Shown here: positions 42,223-50,043 of the stretch, one piece after another | How positions within the stretch are numbered: position 1 is the first letter of the stretch | Layout of the letters: each line of letters opens with the position of its first letter | NCBI GenBank assembly: GCA_017828975.1 | Contig: JAGAJN010000032.1 | Coordinates: 37,533 to 101,532 of the forward strand | Length of the DNA stretch: 64,000 nucleotides | DNA from: Oscillospiraceae bacterium | GTDB taxonomy: Bacteria; Bacillota; Clostridia; Oscillospirales; Ruminococcaceae | Direction: 5' to 3' | Position numbers and translations under genes: made by a program | The notes under the pieces: model-generated | Told to the model about the DNA's origin: nothing | What the model saw: the letters and a program-made list of their open reading frames with translations, nothing else | Database searches by the model: none

Positions 42223-44001
42223 TTACTCCTCTGTCTTTGTTACTGCGATATTCAGCACATCAAGGCTGTCCTTATCCACTGCTGCGGGACAATTGGACAT
42301 CAGCTCGGACGCATTCTGCACCTTGGGGAACGCCGTTACATCTCTCAGGCTGTCCGCACCGCAGATTATCATCGCAAGTCTGTCCAGACCGATTCCCATA
42401 CCGCCGTGAGGTGCTGCGCCGTACTTGTAAGCGTCCACAAGGAAGCCGAACTTCGCCTCTATCTCCTCATCGGTAAGTCCCAGAGATTCAAACATCTTCT
42501 GCTGAAGCTCATAATCGGTGATTCTGATAGAACCGCTGGAAAGCTCCGTGCCGTTCAGCACAAGGTCATATGCCTTTGCGTAAACTTTTTCGGGGGCGGT
42601 GTCAAGGTACTGCAAGCATTCGTCCATAGGCATTGTGAAGGGGTGGTGCATAGCGTCCCAATGACCTGTTTCCTCGTTCCATTCAAAGAACGGGAACTCT
42701 GTTATCCACAGGAACTTGAACTCGCCCTCGGGGATAATATCCAGCTGCTTTGCAACTTTAAGACGGAGTGCGCCCAGCGTCGGCAGAGTGACCTTGTTCT
42801 TATCCGCAACGATAAGCACAACATCTCCCTTTTCTGCGCCGAGGAAGCTGAGTATCTTATCCAGCTCGCCCTCGCCCATAAACTTGCCGAAGGAACAAGC
42901 GGGAGCATCATCTACCCATCTTACATAGGCAAGACCCTTTGCACCGATGCCCTTAACATACTCGGTCAGCTTGTCTATCTCTTTTCTTGTAAGGACGGAC
43001 GCTGCATTTTTCGCAACTATCGCACGAACAGAACCGCCGTCCGCAATAGCCGAAGTAAACACGCCAAATCCGCAGTCCTTAACCAGCTCGGAGATGTTCT
43101 GTATCTCCATACCAAAGCGAATATCGGGCTTATCGGAGCCGTATTTCTCCATTGCGTCCACATATTTCATACGGGGCAAAGGCATATCAATATCCTTATT
43201 AAGCAGCTCGCTGAACAGCTTGCGGACAAAACCCTCCGCCATATCCATAACGTCGTCCATATCCACAAAGGACATTTCCAAATCTATCTGAGTGAACTCG
43301 GGCTGTCTGTCCGCTCTCAGGTCCTCATCACGGAAGCAGCGCGCAAGCTGGATATATCTGTCAAATCCCGAGATCATCAGCAGCTGCTTGTAGATCTGCG
43401 GGGACTGAGGCAGAGCGTAGAATTTTCCGGGGTGAACTCTGGACGGAACAAGATAATCTCTTGCACCCTCGGGAGTGGATTTTATCATCATGGGAGTTTC
43501 TATCTCGATAAAGCCGTTGTCATAGAAATAGTCCCTTGCCACCTTGGCAATTTTGCTTCGCATAATGATATTGTCCTGCAAGGGCTTTCTTCTCAGGTCG
43601 AGATAACGGTATTTCAGACGAAGCTCCTCATTGGTGTTGGAATTGTCAACTATCTCAAAGGGAGGTGTCTGTGCCTTTGCAAGGATACGCAGGTCGTCAA
43701 CGAATATCTCAACATGGCCCGTAGCTATCTTGTCGTTGATGCTTTCACGCTCTCTGACCTCGCCCTTTGCCATCAGAACATATTCCGAATGACATGAAGC
43801 CGCCTTTTCAAACACTTCCTTATCGGTCGTTTCATTGAATGTCAGCTGAACAACGCCCGTTCTGTCACGCAGGACGATAAAGATGATACCGCCCTTGTTT
43901 CTTACGGTGTCAACATAACCGCCGACTGTGACCGTTTCTCCCGCTTTGAGCACCTCGCCGCAGTAATGAGTCCTTTTCAGACCCTTCATATTGTCTGCCA
44001 T
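42223..44001 (-). CDS. aspS: Aspartyl-tRNA synthetase
   Basis: 592 residues, bacterial-type AspRS that charges tRNA-Asp. An OB-fold anticodon domain (about 1-105), class II motif 2 FRDEDLRADRQPEFTQIDLEMSF, a GAD insertion domain (about 290-420), and motif 3 GMGIGLDRLAMII near 525 are all visible. The start is ATG 43999-44001, with AAAGGTGG 8 bases upstream. It lies 25 bases after hisS and shares the T-box-controlled promoter. Its length is normal for bacteria. Whether it also charges tRNA-Asn cannot be told. Confidence 0.96.
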   Translation of the reverse strand: MADNMKGLKRTHYCGEVLKAGETVTVGGYVDTVRNKGGIIFIVLRDRTGVVQLTFNETTDKEVFEKAASCHSEYVLMAKGEVRERESINDKIATGHVEIFVDDLRILAKAQTPPFEIVDNSNTNEELRLKYRYLDLRRKPLQDNIIMRSKIAKVARDYFYDNGFIEIETPMMIKSTPEGARDYLVPSRVHPGKFYALPQSPQIYKQLLMISGFDRYIQLARCFRDEDLRADRQPEFTQIDLEMSFVDMDDVMDMAEGFVRKLFSELLNKDIDMPLPRMKYVDAMEKYGSDKPDIRFGMEIQNISELVKDCGFGVFTSAIADGGSVRAIVAKNAASVLTRKEIDKLTEYVKGIGAKGLAYVRWVDDAPACSFGKFMGEGELDKILSFLGAEKGDVVLIVADKNKVTLPTLGALRLKVAKQLDIIPEGEFKFLWITEFPFFEWNEETGHWDAMHHPFTMPMDECLQYLDTAPEKVYAKAYDLVLNGTELSSGSIRITDYELQQKMFESLGLTDEEIEAKFGFLVDAYKYGAAPHGGMGIGLDRLAMIICGADSLRDVTAFPKVQNASELMSNCPAAVDKDSLDVLNIAVTKTEE

Positions 44002-44026
44002 TTTTATTACCACCTTTTATTTATTT

Positions 44027-45349
44027 TTACAGGGACATATCCTCAGCCTTAAACATCTCCGCCACCAGCGCATTTGAGAAATTATCCACGAACTTATCGT
44101 CAAGGGCAATGTCAAGCTGTTCGCCGCTGTCCATACATTTCAGCTTAGCGGCAGCTGTTTCCAGCTCATTGTCGCCGAGGACCATTGTGAATATGGAATT
44201 CAGCTTGTTGGAATATTTCATCTGAGGCTTGATACCTCTGTTCATAACGTCATATTCAACGTAATATCCCTCAAGACGCAGCTTGTAAGCCAGCTCAACA
44301 GCCTTTCTTGAAGCCGCTTCGCCCATGGACGCAATGTACAGGTCGCAGCGCTTCGGACTGATAAAATCGCAGCCCTCCGCTTCCATAACGCTGATAAATC
44401 TCTCCAGACCCATTGCAAAGCCCAGAGCGGGAGTGGGTGCGCCGCCCAGCTGTTCAACAAGACCGTCATAACGTCCGCCGCCGCAGACCGTACCCTGAGA
44501 ACCGATGTCCTCGGAAACAAACTCGAAAACCGTTCTTGTGTAATAGTCCAGACCTCTTACTATCTTGGGATTTATTTCATACTTGATGTCCATTGCCGCA
44601 AGATTGGCTTTCAGTCCCTCAAAGTGTGCCTTGCAGTCGTCGCAGAGATAGTCAACTATCTTGGGAGCGTCCTTTGCTATTTCCCCGCATATGGGACTCT
44701 TGCAGTCCAGAACACGCATGGGATTTTTCTCCAGACGGCTCTTGCAGGTGTCGCAAAGCTCGTTTTCCCGTGCGGACAGGAACTCTCTCAGCACCTTATA
44801 ATATTTCGCACGGCACCCGGGACAGCCGATGGAATTTATATACAGCTTGATATTTTTCAGACCCGCTCTGCCCAGCAGAGTTTTTGCAAGGCAGATAACG
44901 TCCGCATCGGCAGCGGGAGATGACGAGCCGAACATCTCAACGCCGAACTGGTGAAATTCCCTCAATCTGTTTGCCTGAGGACGTTCGTGTCTGAAGCAGG
45001 ACAGAATGTAGAACAGCTTCTGCGGAAGTGCCTCATTCAGCAGACCGTTTTCGAGTACGGCTCTTACAGTACCCGCCGTTCCCTCGGGACGGAGATTGTA
45101 TTCCTCATCGTCCTTGCCGTTGTCACGGGATTTTGCGGAAACCTTGTACATTTCCTTCTGAACAACGTCGGTGGTGTCCCCGACGCTTCGGTTAAAAAGT
45201 CCCGTTTCCTCAAATGTGGGGATACGTATCTCCTTGAAGCCGAATGCCTGTGCGGTATCTGCGGCAAGCTTTTCGACTGTCTGCCATTTGTTTATCTGTG
45301 AGGGAACAACGTCCCTCGTGCCGTTTGGCTTTTTGATAATAAGTGCCAT
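44027..45349 (-). CDS. hisS: Histidyl-tRNA synthetase
   Basis: A 440-residue class II synthetase. It has RPEGTAGTVRA (motif 2 entry), SCFRHERPQANRLREFHQFGVEMFG, the histidine A loop LDYYTRTVFEF and GGGRYDGLVEQLGG. A Cys-rich insert (GCPGCRAKYYKVL, LCDTCKSRLEKNPMRVLDC and LCDDC at about 175-240) suggests a bound zinc, seen in one HisRS group of Clostridia. AAAGGAG precedes the ATG. It is the first gene behind the T-box. Confidence 0.95.
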   Translation of the reverse strand: MALIIKKPNGTRDVVPSQINKWQTVEKLAADTAQAFGFKEIRIPTFEETGLFNRSVGDTTDVVQKEMYKVSAKSRDNGKDDEEYNLRPEGTAGTVRAVLENGLLNEALPQKLFYILSCFRHERPQANRLREFHQFGVEMFGSSSPAADADVICLAKTLLGRAGLKNIKLYINSIGCPGCRAKYYKVLREFLSARENELCDTCKSRLEKNPMRVLDCKSPICGEIAKDAPKIVDYLCDDCKAHFEGLKANLAAMDIKYEINPKIVRGLDYYTRTVFEFVSEDIGSQGTVCGGGRYDGLVEQLGGAPTPALGFAMGLERFISVMEAEGCDFISPKRCDLYIASMGEAASRKAVELAYKLRLEGYYVEYDVMNRGIKPQMKYSNKLNSIFTMVLGDNELETAAAKLKCMDSGEQLDIALDDKFVDNFSNALVAEMFKAEDMSL

Positions 45350-45383
45350 TTAAAATCTCCTTTCGATTTGGGGTAAGCTATAC

Positions 45384-45615
45384 AAAAAAGCCGCCCCCGA
45401 CAACAAAGTCAGGGACGGCGGAAAGCCGTGGTGCCACCCATCTTCAAACGGTTGCCCGTTCCTTTTTGCCCTTAACGCGGGAAAACGCCTGCGCTTAGTC
45501 ACGCAGAAGCTCTGAGAATGTCCTTCGCTTTAGTCAGACGCAGGCGGCTCCCAGCCAATGTCCGCCCTCTCTTTGCCGTATTCGACAAAAGCTACTCTTT
45601 CTCGTCAAAGCCGTT
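45384..45615 (-). ncRNA. T-box leader of hisS-aspS
   Basis: The minus transcript carries GAGAAAGAGTAG, AGAGAG, a distal loop with TTGGCTGGGAGCC, and the T-box sequence GGGTGGCACCACGG (45439-45426), whose bulge pairs with the free tRNA end. A terminator (GCCGTCCCTGAC and GTCGGGGGCGGC, six T; 45384-45419) follows. GAGAA near the 5' end pairs with TTCTC right after GACA, placing the specifier at GAC (45522-45520): aspartate, followed by a purine as usual. CAT (His) overlaps it by one base. Confidence 0.9.
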
Positions 45616-45621
45616 AAAATC

Positions 45622-45650
45622 AGTATACCGCCAAAGACGGTGTTTGTCAA
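45622..45650 (-). promoter_or_regulatory. Promoter of the T-box-hisS-aspS unit
   Basis: Minus-strand TTGACA (45650-45645) and TATACT (45627-45622), spacing 17, close behind hflX. Confidence 0.88.
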
Positions 45651-45666
45651 GCAATTTTTGTGAATA

Positions 45667-46923
45667 TTATTCGTTAATCTGAAATTTCTCCACCATATAA
45701 AGCATCTTGTTATCCACCAGCGCATCAACAAGCGTACCCTCGGGCAGATAGTCCTCGGAAAATACCTTTCCCTCCGAACGTATAGTGCCTATGAGCGACG
45801 TTTTGTCGTAGGGGATAAGCAGCTTCATTCGCCTGGACGTCTGCGGAAGATTTCTCGCAATGCAGTCAAGCAGCTCGTCAAAGCCTTTGCGCTCCTTTGC
45901 GGAAATTTTCACCGTCGTGCCGTCAACGGGAATGTTTTCCGCTTCGGGCAGCTTGTCGCACTTGTTCAGCACGTTTATCTGCGGAATGTCGCTGCAGCCA
46001 AGCTCCCCGAGAAGCTTCCTTGTGACCTCCGCCTGTTCAGCTGCATCATCTGCGGAAGCGTCGATAATATGGATAATAATGTCCGCCGAAGCCGCTTCTT
46101 CAAGGGTGGATTTGAATGCGTCCACCAGATGGTGAGGCAGCCGCCTGATAAGTCCAACCGTGTCTATGAGCAGAATACTTCTTCCGTCGGGCAATTCAAG
46201 ACTGCGGGAAGTGGTGTCCAGCGTTGCAAAAAGCTTGTTTTCCGCAAGAACGCCCGCATCGGTGAGAGCGTTCAGCAGAGTGGATTTGCCGACGTTTGTA
46301 TATCCCACGATAGCCCCGGCTATAACATTGTCCTTTTTGCGGCGTTTGCGGTGAAGCTCACGGCGTTCTTCAAGCTCACGGAGTTCCGCTTCAAGAGCGG
46401 CAATTCTCGTGCGGATATGACGCTTGTCCGTTTCCAGCTTGGTTTCGCCCGGACCTCTCGTGCCTATTCCGCCGCCCAGACGGGACAGCGCAACACCCTT
46501 TCCCGCCAGCCTAGGCAGACGATACCTCTGCTGAGCCAGTTCGACCTGAAGCTTGCCCTCTCTTGACAACGCCCTTTGAGCGAAAATGTCCAGAATAAGC
46601 GTTGTCCTGTCGATAACACGGACATCAAGTATCTTTTCAATATTTCTCACCTGAACGGCGGTCAGCTCGCAGTCGAAAATGATAAGCTCCGCTTCAAGGG
46701 CTTCACATTCAGCCGCCAATTCTTCCAAACGCCCCGAGCCGATACAGGTTGCGCTGTCGTAGGACGGACGCTTCTGTATTACCGTTGCGACAACCTCGGC
46801 TTCGGCGGTCTTTGCCAGCTCTTCCAGCTCGTCCATGGAGCGTTCAACGTCGTATTCTCCCAGATCGGCAGCGACCAGCACTGCCCTTGTCTTATGTTCG
46901 GTCAATTCCTTAATATCGGTCAT
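45667..46923 (-). CDS. hflX: Ribosome-splitting GTPase HflX
   Basis: 418 residues. The N-terminal domain with GSGRLEELAAECEALEAELIIFD and the glycine-rich GKGVALSRLGGGIGTRGPGETKLE linker is specific to HflX. The G domain follows with GYTNVGKST (about 206-214), DTVGLIRRLP, and NKCDKLP. HflX splits stalled 70S ribosomes after heat or antibiotic stress. The ribosome site is AGGAGG. Upstream there is a promoter, a 20-codon leader frame and a terminator, consistent with induction through ribosome stalling. Motifs are complete. Confidence 0.95.
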   Translation of the reverse strand: MTDIKELTEHKTRAVLVAADLGEYDVERSMDELEELAKTAEAEVVATVIQKRPSYDSATCIGSGRLEELAAECEALEAELIIFDCELTAVQVRNIEKILDVRVIDRTTLILDIFAQRALSREGKLQVELAQQRYRLPRLAGKGVALSRLGGGIGTRGPGETKLETDKRHIRTRIAALEAELRELEERRELHRKRRKKDNVIAGAIVGYTNVGKSTLLNALTDAGVLAENKLFATLDTTSRSLELPDGRSILLIDTVGLIRRLPHHLVDAFKSTLEEAASADIIIHIIDASADDAAEQAEVTRKLLGELGCSDIPQINVLNKCDKLPEAENIPVDGTTVKISAKERKGFDELLDCIARNLPQTSRRMKLLIPYDKTSLIGTIRSEGKVFSEDYLPEGTLVDALVDNKMLYMVEKFQINE

Positions 46924-46960
46924 AATATTACCTCCTGTCTGTATCGGAAAAAGTCATACA

Positions 46961-47000
46961 AACACAAAAACGCAGACCGCCGTAAAATGACAGTCTGCGT
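46961..47000 (-). terminator. Terminator in the hflX leader (attenuator)
   Basis: ACGCAGAC (46970-46977) pairs with GTCTGCGT (46993-47000), and TTTTTGTGTT follows on the minus strand. It lies between the leader peptide and hflX, where it would stop most transcripts. Confidence 0.8.
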
Positions 47001-47051
47001 GTTACATTCAAATATCCATAAAAAGGGAGACCCATACAGATACAGTAAAAC

Positions 47052-47114
47052 TCAGTCAGGCACTTTTGCGGCGATATTCGGTTCGTTTCTATGATATGTA
47101 TGATGAATGATCAC
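47052..47114 (-). CDS. 20-codon leader peptide upstream of hflX
   Basis: A GTG at 47114-47112 follows AGGAGGG (GGAGGG at 47127-47122) by 7 bases and opens a 20-codon frame ending in TGA at 47054-47052. The peptide begins MIIHHTYHRN and is His-rich. It starts about 25 bases after the predicted transcript start. The excellent ribosome site and the terminator that follows mark it as a likely regulatory leader, not a working protein. In Listeria, hflXr is induced by antibiotics through a leader-peptide attenuator; the same logic here is inference. Confidence 0.72.
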   Translation of the reverse strand: MIIHHTYHRNEPNIAAKVPD

Positions 47115-47146
47115 CTTAGTGCCCTCCTTTTCAAAAATATGGCAAC

Positions 47147-47175
47147 ATTATACCATACCGAACGGATTTTGTCAA
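47147..47175 (-). promoter_or_regulatory. Promoter of the hflX leader
   Basis: Consensus TTGACA (47175-47170), 17 bases, and TATAAT (47152-47147) with an extended TGG before the minus-ten, on the minus strand. Confidence 0.9.
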
Positions 47176-47210
47176 GACATTTTCCGAAAATAATTTTTTT
47201 GAATTAGCTG

Positions 47211-47239
47211 TTGAATTTTTCGGAAGTATGTGTTATAAT
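47211..47239 (+). promoter_or_regulatory. Promoter of the McrBC-like pair
   Basis: TTGAAT (47211-47216), 17 bases, TATAAT (47234-47239). It diverges from the hflX promoter; the two minus-35 boxes are about 35 bases apart. Confidence 0.75.
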
Positions 47240-47312
47240 TAATGTATGTGATTAATATAGCGAATTTTTAGCTGTCAGACTTGTTAAAAATTATCATTTG
47301 GGAGTGTTAATA

Positions 47313-48323
47313 TTGGCTGCAAAGAATATTATTCTGTACGGTCCTCCGGGAACAGGTAAAACATACCACACGGTGGCTTACGCTATTTCCCTCATCTATC
47401 ATCTTCCGCTGGAAAGAGTTATGGAAGAGGATTATGACCTGCTGCTGGAACGTTATTACGACCTGAGAAAGGTTTACCGCAGAGTTGAATTTACCACATT
47501 CCATCAGTCCTTTGGATATGAGGAATTCGTTGAAGGTATCAAGCCCGTTTTCATTCAGTCCATGAACGAGCGAGGTGAGCGTACCAGTAAGGAAGAAATG
47601 GTCTACACCGTTGACAGAGGTATCTTCCGTGACTTCTGCTACAACGCCGCTGACCACCCCGATGACGACTTTGTTTTCATCATAGACGAAATTAACCGAG
47701 GCAATATCTCCAAGATCTTCGGTGAACTTATCACCCTTATCGAACCCTCCAAGCGTTTGGGAGAGGTCGAAGCCGCCGAGGTAAAGCTTGCCTACTCAAA
47801 GGAAAGCTTCGGTATCCCCAACAACGTACATATCATCGGCACCATGAACACCGCCGACCGTTCCATCGCCATGATGGATACTGCGCTGCGCAGACGTTTT
47901 GAGTTTATCGAAATGATGCCCGATCCCACGCTTTTCCGAGGTGTTTACGTTGACGGCGTTGACGTTGAGAGGATATTCACCCTTATCAACAAGCGTATCG
48001 AGATCCTCTGCGACCGTGACCATATGATAGGACATGCCTATTTTATGCCCGTCAAGAGAGAGCCTACCATCGAGTCCCTTGCAAAGGTGTTCAAGAACTC
48101 CATTATCCCTCTGCTGCAGGAGTATCTCTATGACGATTATGATAAGATACGCCTTGTTCTGGGCGATGTGAACAAGGAGTATGACGAGCAGTTTGTTCAG
48201 GCAGTTCCCATGGATTACCACGAAGTATTCGGCAAGGCAGCAGACGTTTATCTGGACGGAAATGACGTTTACCAGGTAAATGAGGACGCCTTTATGAACA
48301 TTAACGCCTATCTGAAAATCTGA
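47313..48323 (+). CDS. McrB-like AAA+ GTPase/ATPase lacking a DNA-binding head
   Basis: About 336 residues, essentially one AAA+ domain. Walker A GPPGTGKT (10-17), Walker [21 protein letters not shown], the McrB-type signature [21 protein letters not shown], and HDxxGH-like DHMIGHAYF are present. In McrB these form a GTP-driven hexamer. Canonical McrB carries a methyl-cytosine-reading domain before the AAA core; here the core starts within the first ten residues. TTG 47313 is chosen, since GGGAG is 8 bases before it. The McrC-like gene follows after 9 bases. Function is likely other than classic restriction, or target reading is done by another protein. Confidence 0.82.
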   Translation: MAAKNIILYGPPGTGKTYHTVAYAISLIYHLPLERVMEEDYDLLLERYYDLRKVYRRVEFTTFHQSFGYEEFVEGIKPVFIQSMNERGERTSKEEMVYTVDRGIFRDFCYNAADHPDDDFVFIIDEINRGNISKIFGELITLIEPSKRLGEVEAAEVKLAYSKESFGIPNNVHIIGTMNTADRSIAMMDTALRRRFEFIEMMPDPTLFRGVYVDGVDVERIFTLINKRIEILCDRDHMIGHAYFMPVKREPTIESLAKVFKNSIIPLLQEYLYDDYDKIRLVLGDVNKEYDEQFVQAVPMDYHEVFGKAADVYLDGNDVYQVNEDAFMNINAYLKI

Positions 48324-48332
48324 TGAAACGAG

Positions 48333-49628
48333 GTGTTCAGGCTGAATACTAATCATTATGCGGTGACTGAGGCAAACTATTTCACCAGAGGCGTAGAGCT
48401 TTCCGACGAAAACTGTATCCCCCTGCCCGAAGCCACCTTTGACCGGCTTCAGCAGTTTATCAATGAGCACATTCAGACCAATGCGGACGGCACCTCGGAA
48501 ACGTTCATGCGTATGGGCGACGAGCCCGGCATAGGCTCCGTTATCGCTCCGGACAGATACAGCGGCACCATCACAATTTGCGACGGTACGCAGATAGAGA
48601 TCTTCTGCGGCATACGTTCCCGTTCCGCCATTATGGATATGCTGGATACCTTTGAGGATATCCCCATAAAGCTGCTTGACCATTTCGAGCTGAAAAGGAA
48701 CGATATGAACGTCTTTGAGATGTTCGTGCGAATGTTTATAAATGAAGTGCTGATGATACTCAAAAAGGGTCTGAAATCGGCATATCTTCCCACTCAGGAC
48801 AATGTTACATTTCTCCGCGGAAAAACGCTTCACAGCGAACACGTCAAGCATAACTTTGCCCATAAGGAGCGGTTTTACGTTGAGTATGACGAGTACAGCG
48901 CAAACCGTTCGGAGAACAGGCTCATCAAGTCCACAGCAAAATATCTGCTGAAAAGAACCATGAACCTCCAGAGTAAAAATCTGCTCACCATGATAATCGA
49001 AGCCCTGCAAAACGTGGAATATTCCACAAACTATAAGCGGGATTTCAAAAATATCATATCAGACCGAAGCATGGACTTCTACAACAACGCCGTTGAATGG
49101 TGCCGAATTTTCCTTTTGCAGACAAGCCCCTTTATCAGCTGCGGAAAGACAGTCACCTACTCGGCAATGTTCCCCATGCAGAGGCTTATTGCAAGCTATC
49201 TGGCAGAAAAGCTGGAAGCACATCTTAAAGAGCAGCGGTGTTTGTACAGGATAGTCAACAGATATATCCACATGCTGAACAGACCTCCGCTGGGTGCAAA
49301 GGCACGTCCCTCCGTAATTATAAAGCGTCCCTCCGACCAGAAGAAGATAGTTTTCGGCTTCCATTACAAGGACCTGAATTCTACCTCCGACATGATCCAA
49401 TCGGTAATGATCGAGGCGGACTTCCTTATGGCGCATAGATACGCATATTCATCGAGCAACGCTCCCGCAAGGATAATCGTCATCTGCCCGAAGTACGACA
49501 GCTTTAACGATAAGGTCCGTGATGCAAGTGCTGTAATGTCCGACGGTGCGCTGGCAGAGATCAAGCTGTTCGACCTCAGAGAAATGCGCCGGGGACTTTG
49601 GAATATCCTCAGAGATATTCCCGAATAA
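48333..49628 (+). CDS. McrC-like protein apparently without nuclease residues
   Basis: 431 residues. The N-terminal beta-rich part and the central helical region (VEYDEYSANRSENRLIKSTAKYLL) follow McrC, which feeds an arginine or asparagine into McrB to drive hydrolysis. In canonical McrC a late PD-(D/E)XK site reads like PDI then DAKYK. Here the matching stretch is RPSVIIKRPSDQKKIVFGFHYKD: Asp is Ser, and the Asp-Ala-Lys is Phe-His-Tyr-Lys. Cleavage is therefore unlikely. The start is unclear: GTG 48333 abuts GAGG, while CTG 48342 has ideal spacing. Confidence 0.72.
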   Translation: MFRLNTNHYAVTEANYFTRGVELSDENCIPLPEATFDRLQQFINEHIQTNADGTSETFMRMGDEPGIGSVIAPDRYSGTITICDGTQIEIFCGIRSRSAIMDMLDTFEDIPIKLLDHFELKRNDMNVFEMFVRMFINEVLMILKKGLKSAYLPTQDNVTFLRGKTLHSEHVKHNFAHKERFYVEYDEYSANRSENRLIKSTAKYLLKRTMNLQSKNLLTMIIEALQNVEYSTNYKRDFKNIISDRSMDFYNNAVEWCRIFLLQTSPFISCGKTVTYSAMFPMQRLIASYLAEKLEAHLKEQRCLYRIVNRYIHMLNRPPLGAKARPSVIIKRPSDQKKIVFGFHYKDLNSTSDMIQSVMIEADFLMAHRYAYSSSNAPARIIVICPKYDSFNDKVRDASAVMSDGALAEIKLFDLREMRRGLWNILRDIPE

Positions 49629-49695
49629 AATCTGAAAACCTCCGTTTTTCGGCGGTTTATATACGGGAAATTTCCCGAAGAAAGGTTGTATTTTT

Positions 49696-49890
49696 ATGGA
49701 AAACAAGGTTATCTGCAATTGTATGAACGTTACATATTCAGACATTGAGAACGCTCTCCACTCCATGACAAAATTTGAGGACGTTGAGCAGGAATTCAAT
49801 GAGGTCCAGAGCATCACCCACTGCTCCACAGGCTGCGGCGGATGTCACGACAAGATCATTGACACCATCTCCGAGATAATGAGCAAATAA
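49696..49890 (+). CDS. BFD-like [2Fe-2S] protein
   Basis: 64 residues: Cys7-x-Cys9 near the start and Cys47-x-x-Cys50 later (ICNCMNV; STGCGGC), the BFD-type [2Fe-2S] ligand pattern, plus an extra Cys43. Such small ferredoxins act with bacterioferritin, NifU or oxidoreductases. No partner gene lies beside it. It comes 67 bases after the McrC-like gene, with AAAGG ahead of the ATG and a strong terminator after. Co-transcription with McrBC is possible but unsupported. Confidence 0.85.
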   Translation: MENKVICNCMNVTYSDIENALHSMTKFEDVEQEFNEVQSITHCSTGCGGCHDKIIDTISEIMSK

Positions 49891-49952
49891 TTTCAAAGAC
49901 AGCGGGAAAACATACCGAGATAATTCTTTAATTCGGCAATTCCCATTCGGAA

Positions 49953-49986
49953 ACCGCCGTTCCGAGTTTTCGGGACGGCGGTTTTT
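49953..49986 (+). terminator. Intrinsic terminator after the BFD-like gene
   Basis: ACCGCCGTTCCG (49953-49964) pairs with CGGGACGGCGGT (49971-49982), then five T. Confidence 0.9.
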
Positions 49987-50043
49987 CTATAAAAATTTCA
50001 CTTTTCACATTAAATTCAACACTTACCCGAAAGGATAATATAT

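Noticed and set aside
42097-43797. A 566-codon open frame opposite aspS
   Set aside because: Antisense to a complete aspartyl-tRNA synthetase with intact class II motifs; Cys/His-rich random-looking protein without a family.
47796-49010. A 404-codon open frame opposite the McrBC-like pair
   Set aside because: No ribosome site or recognisable motif; it spans the junction of two real genes on the other strand.
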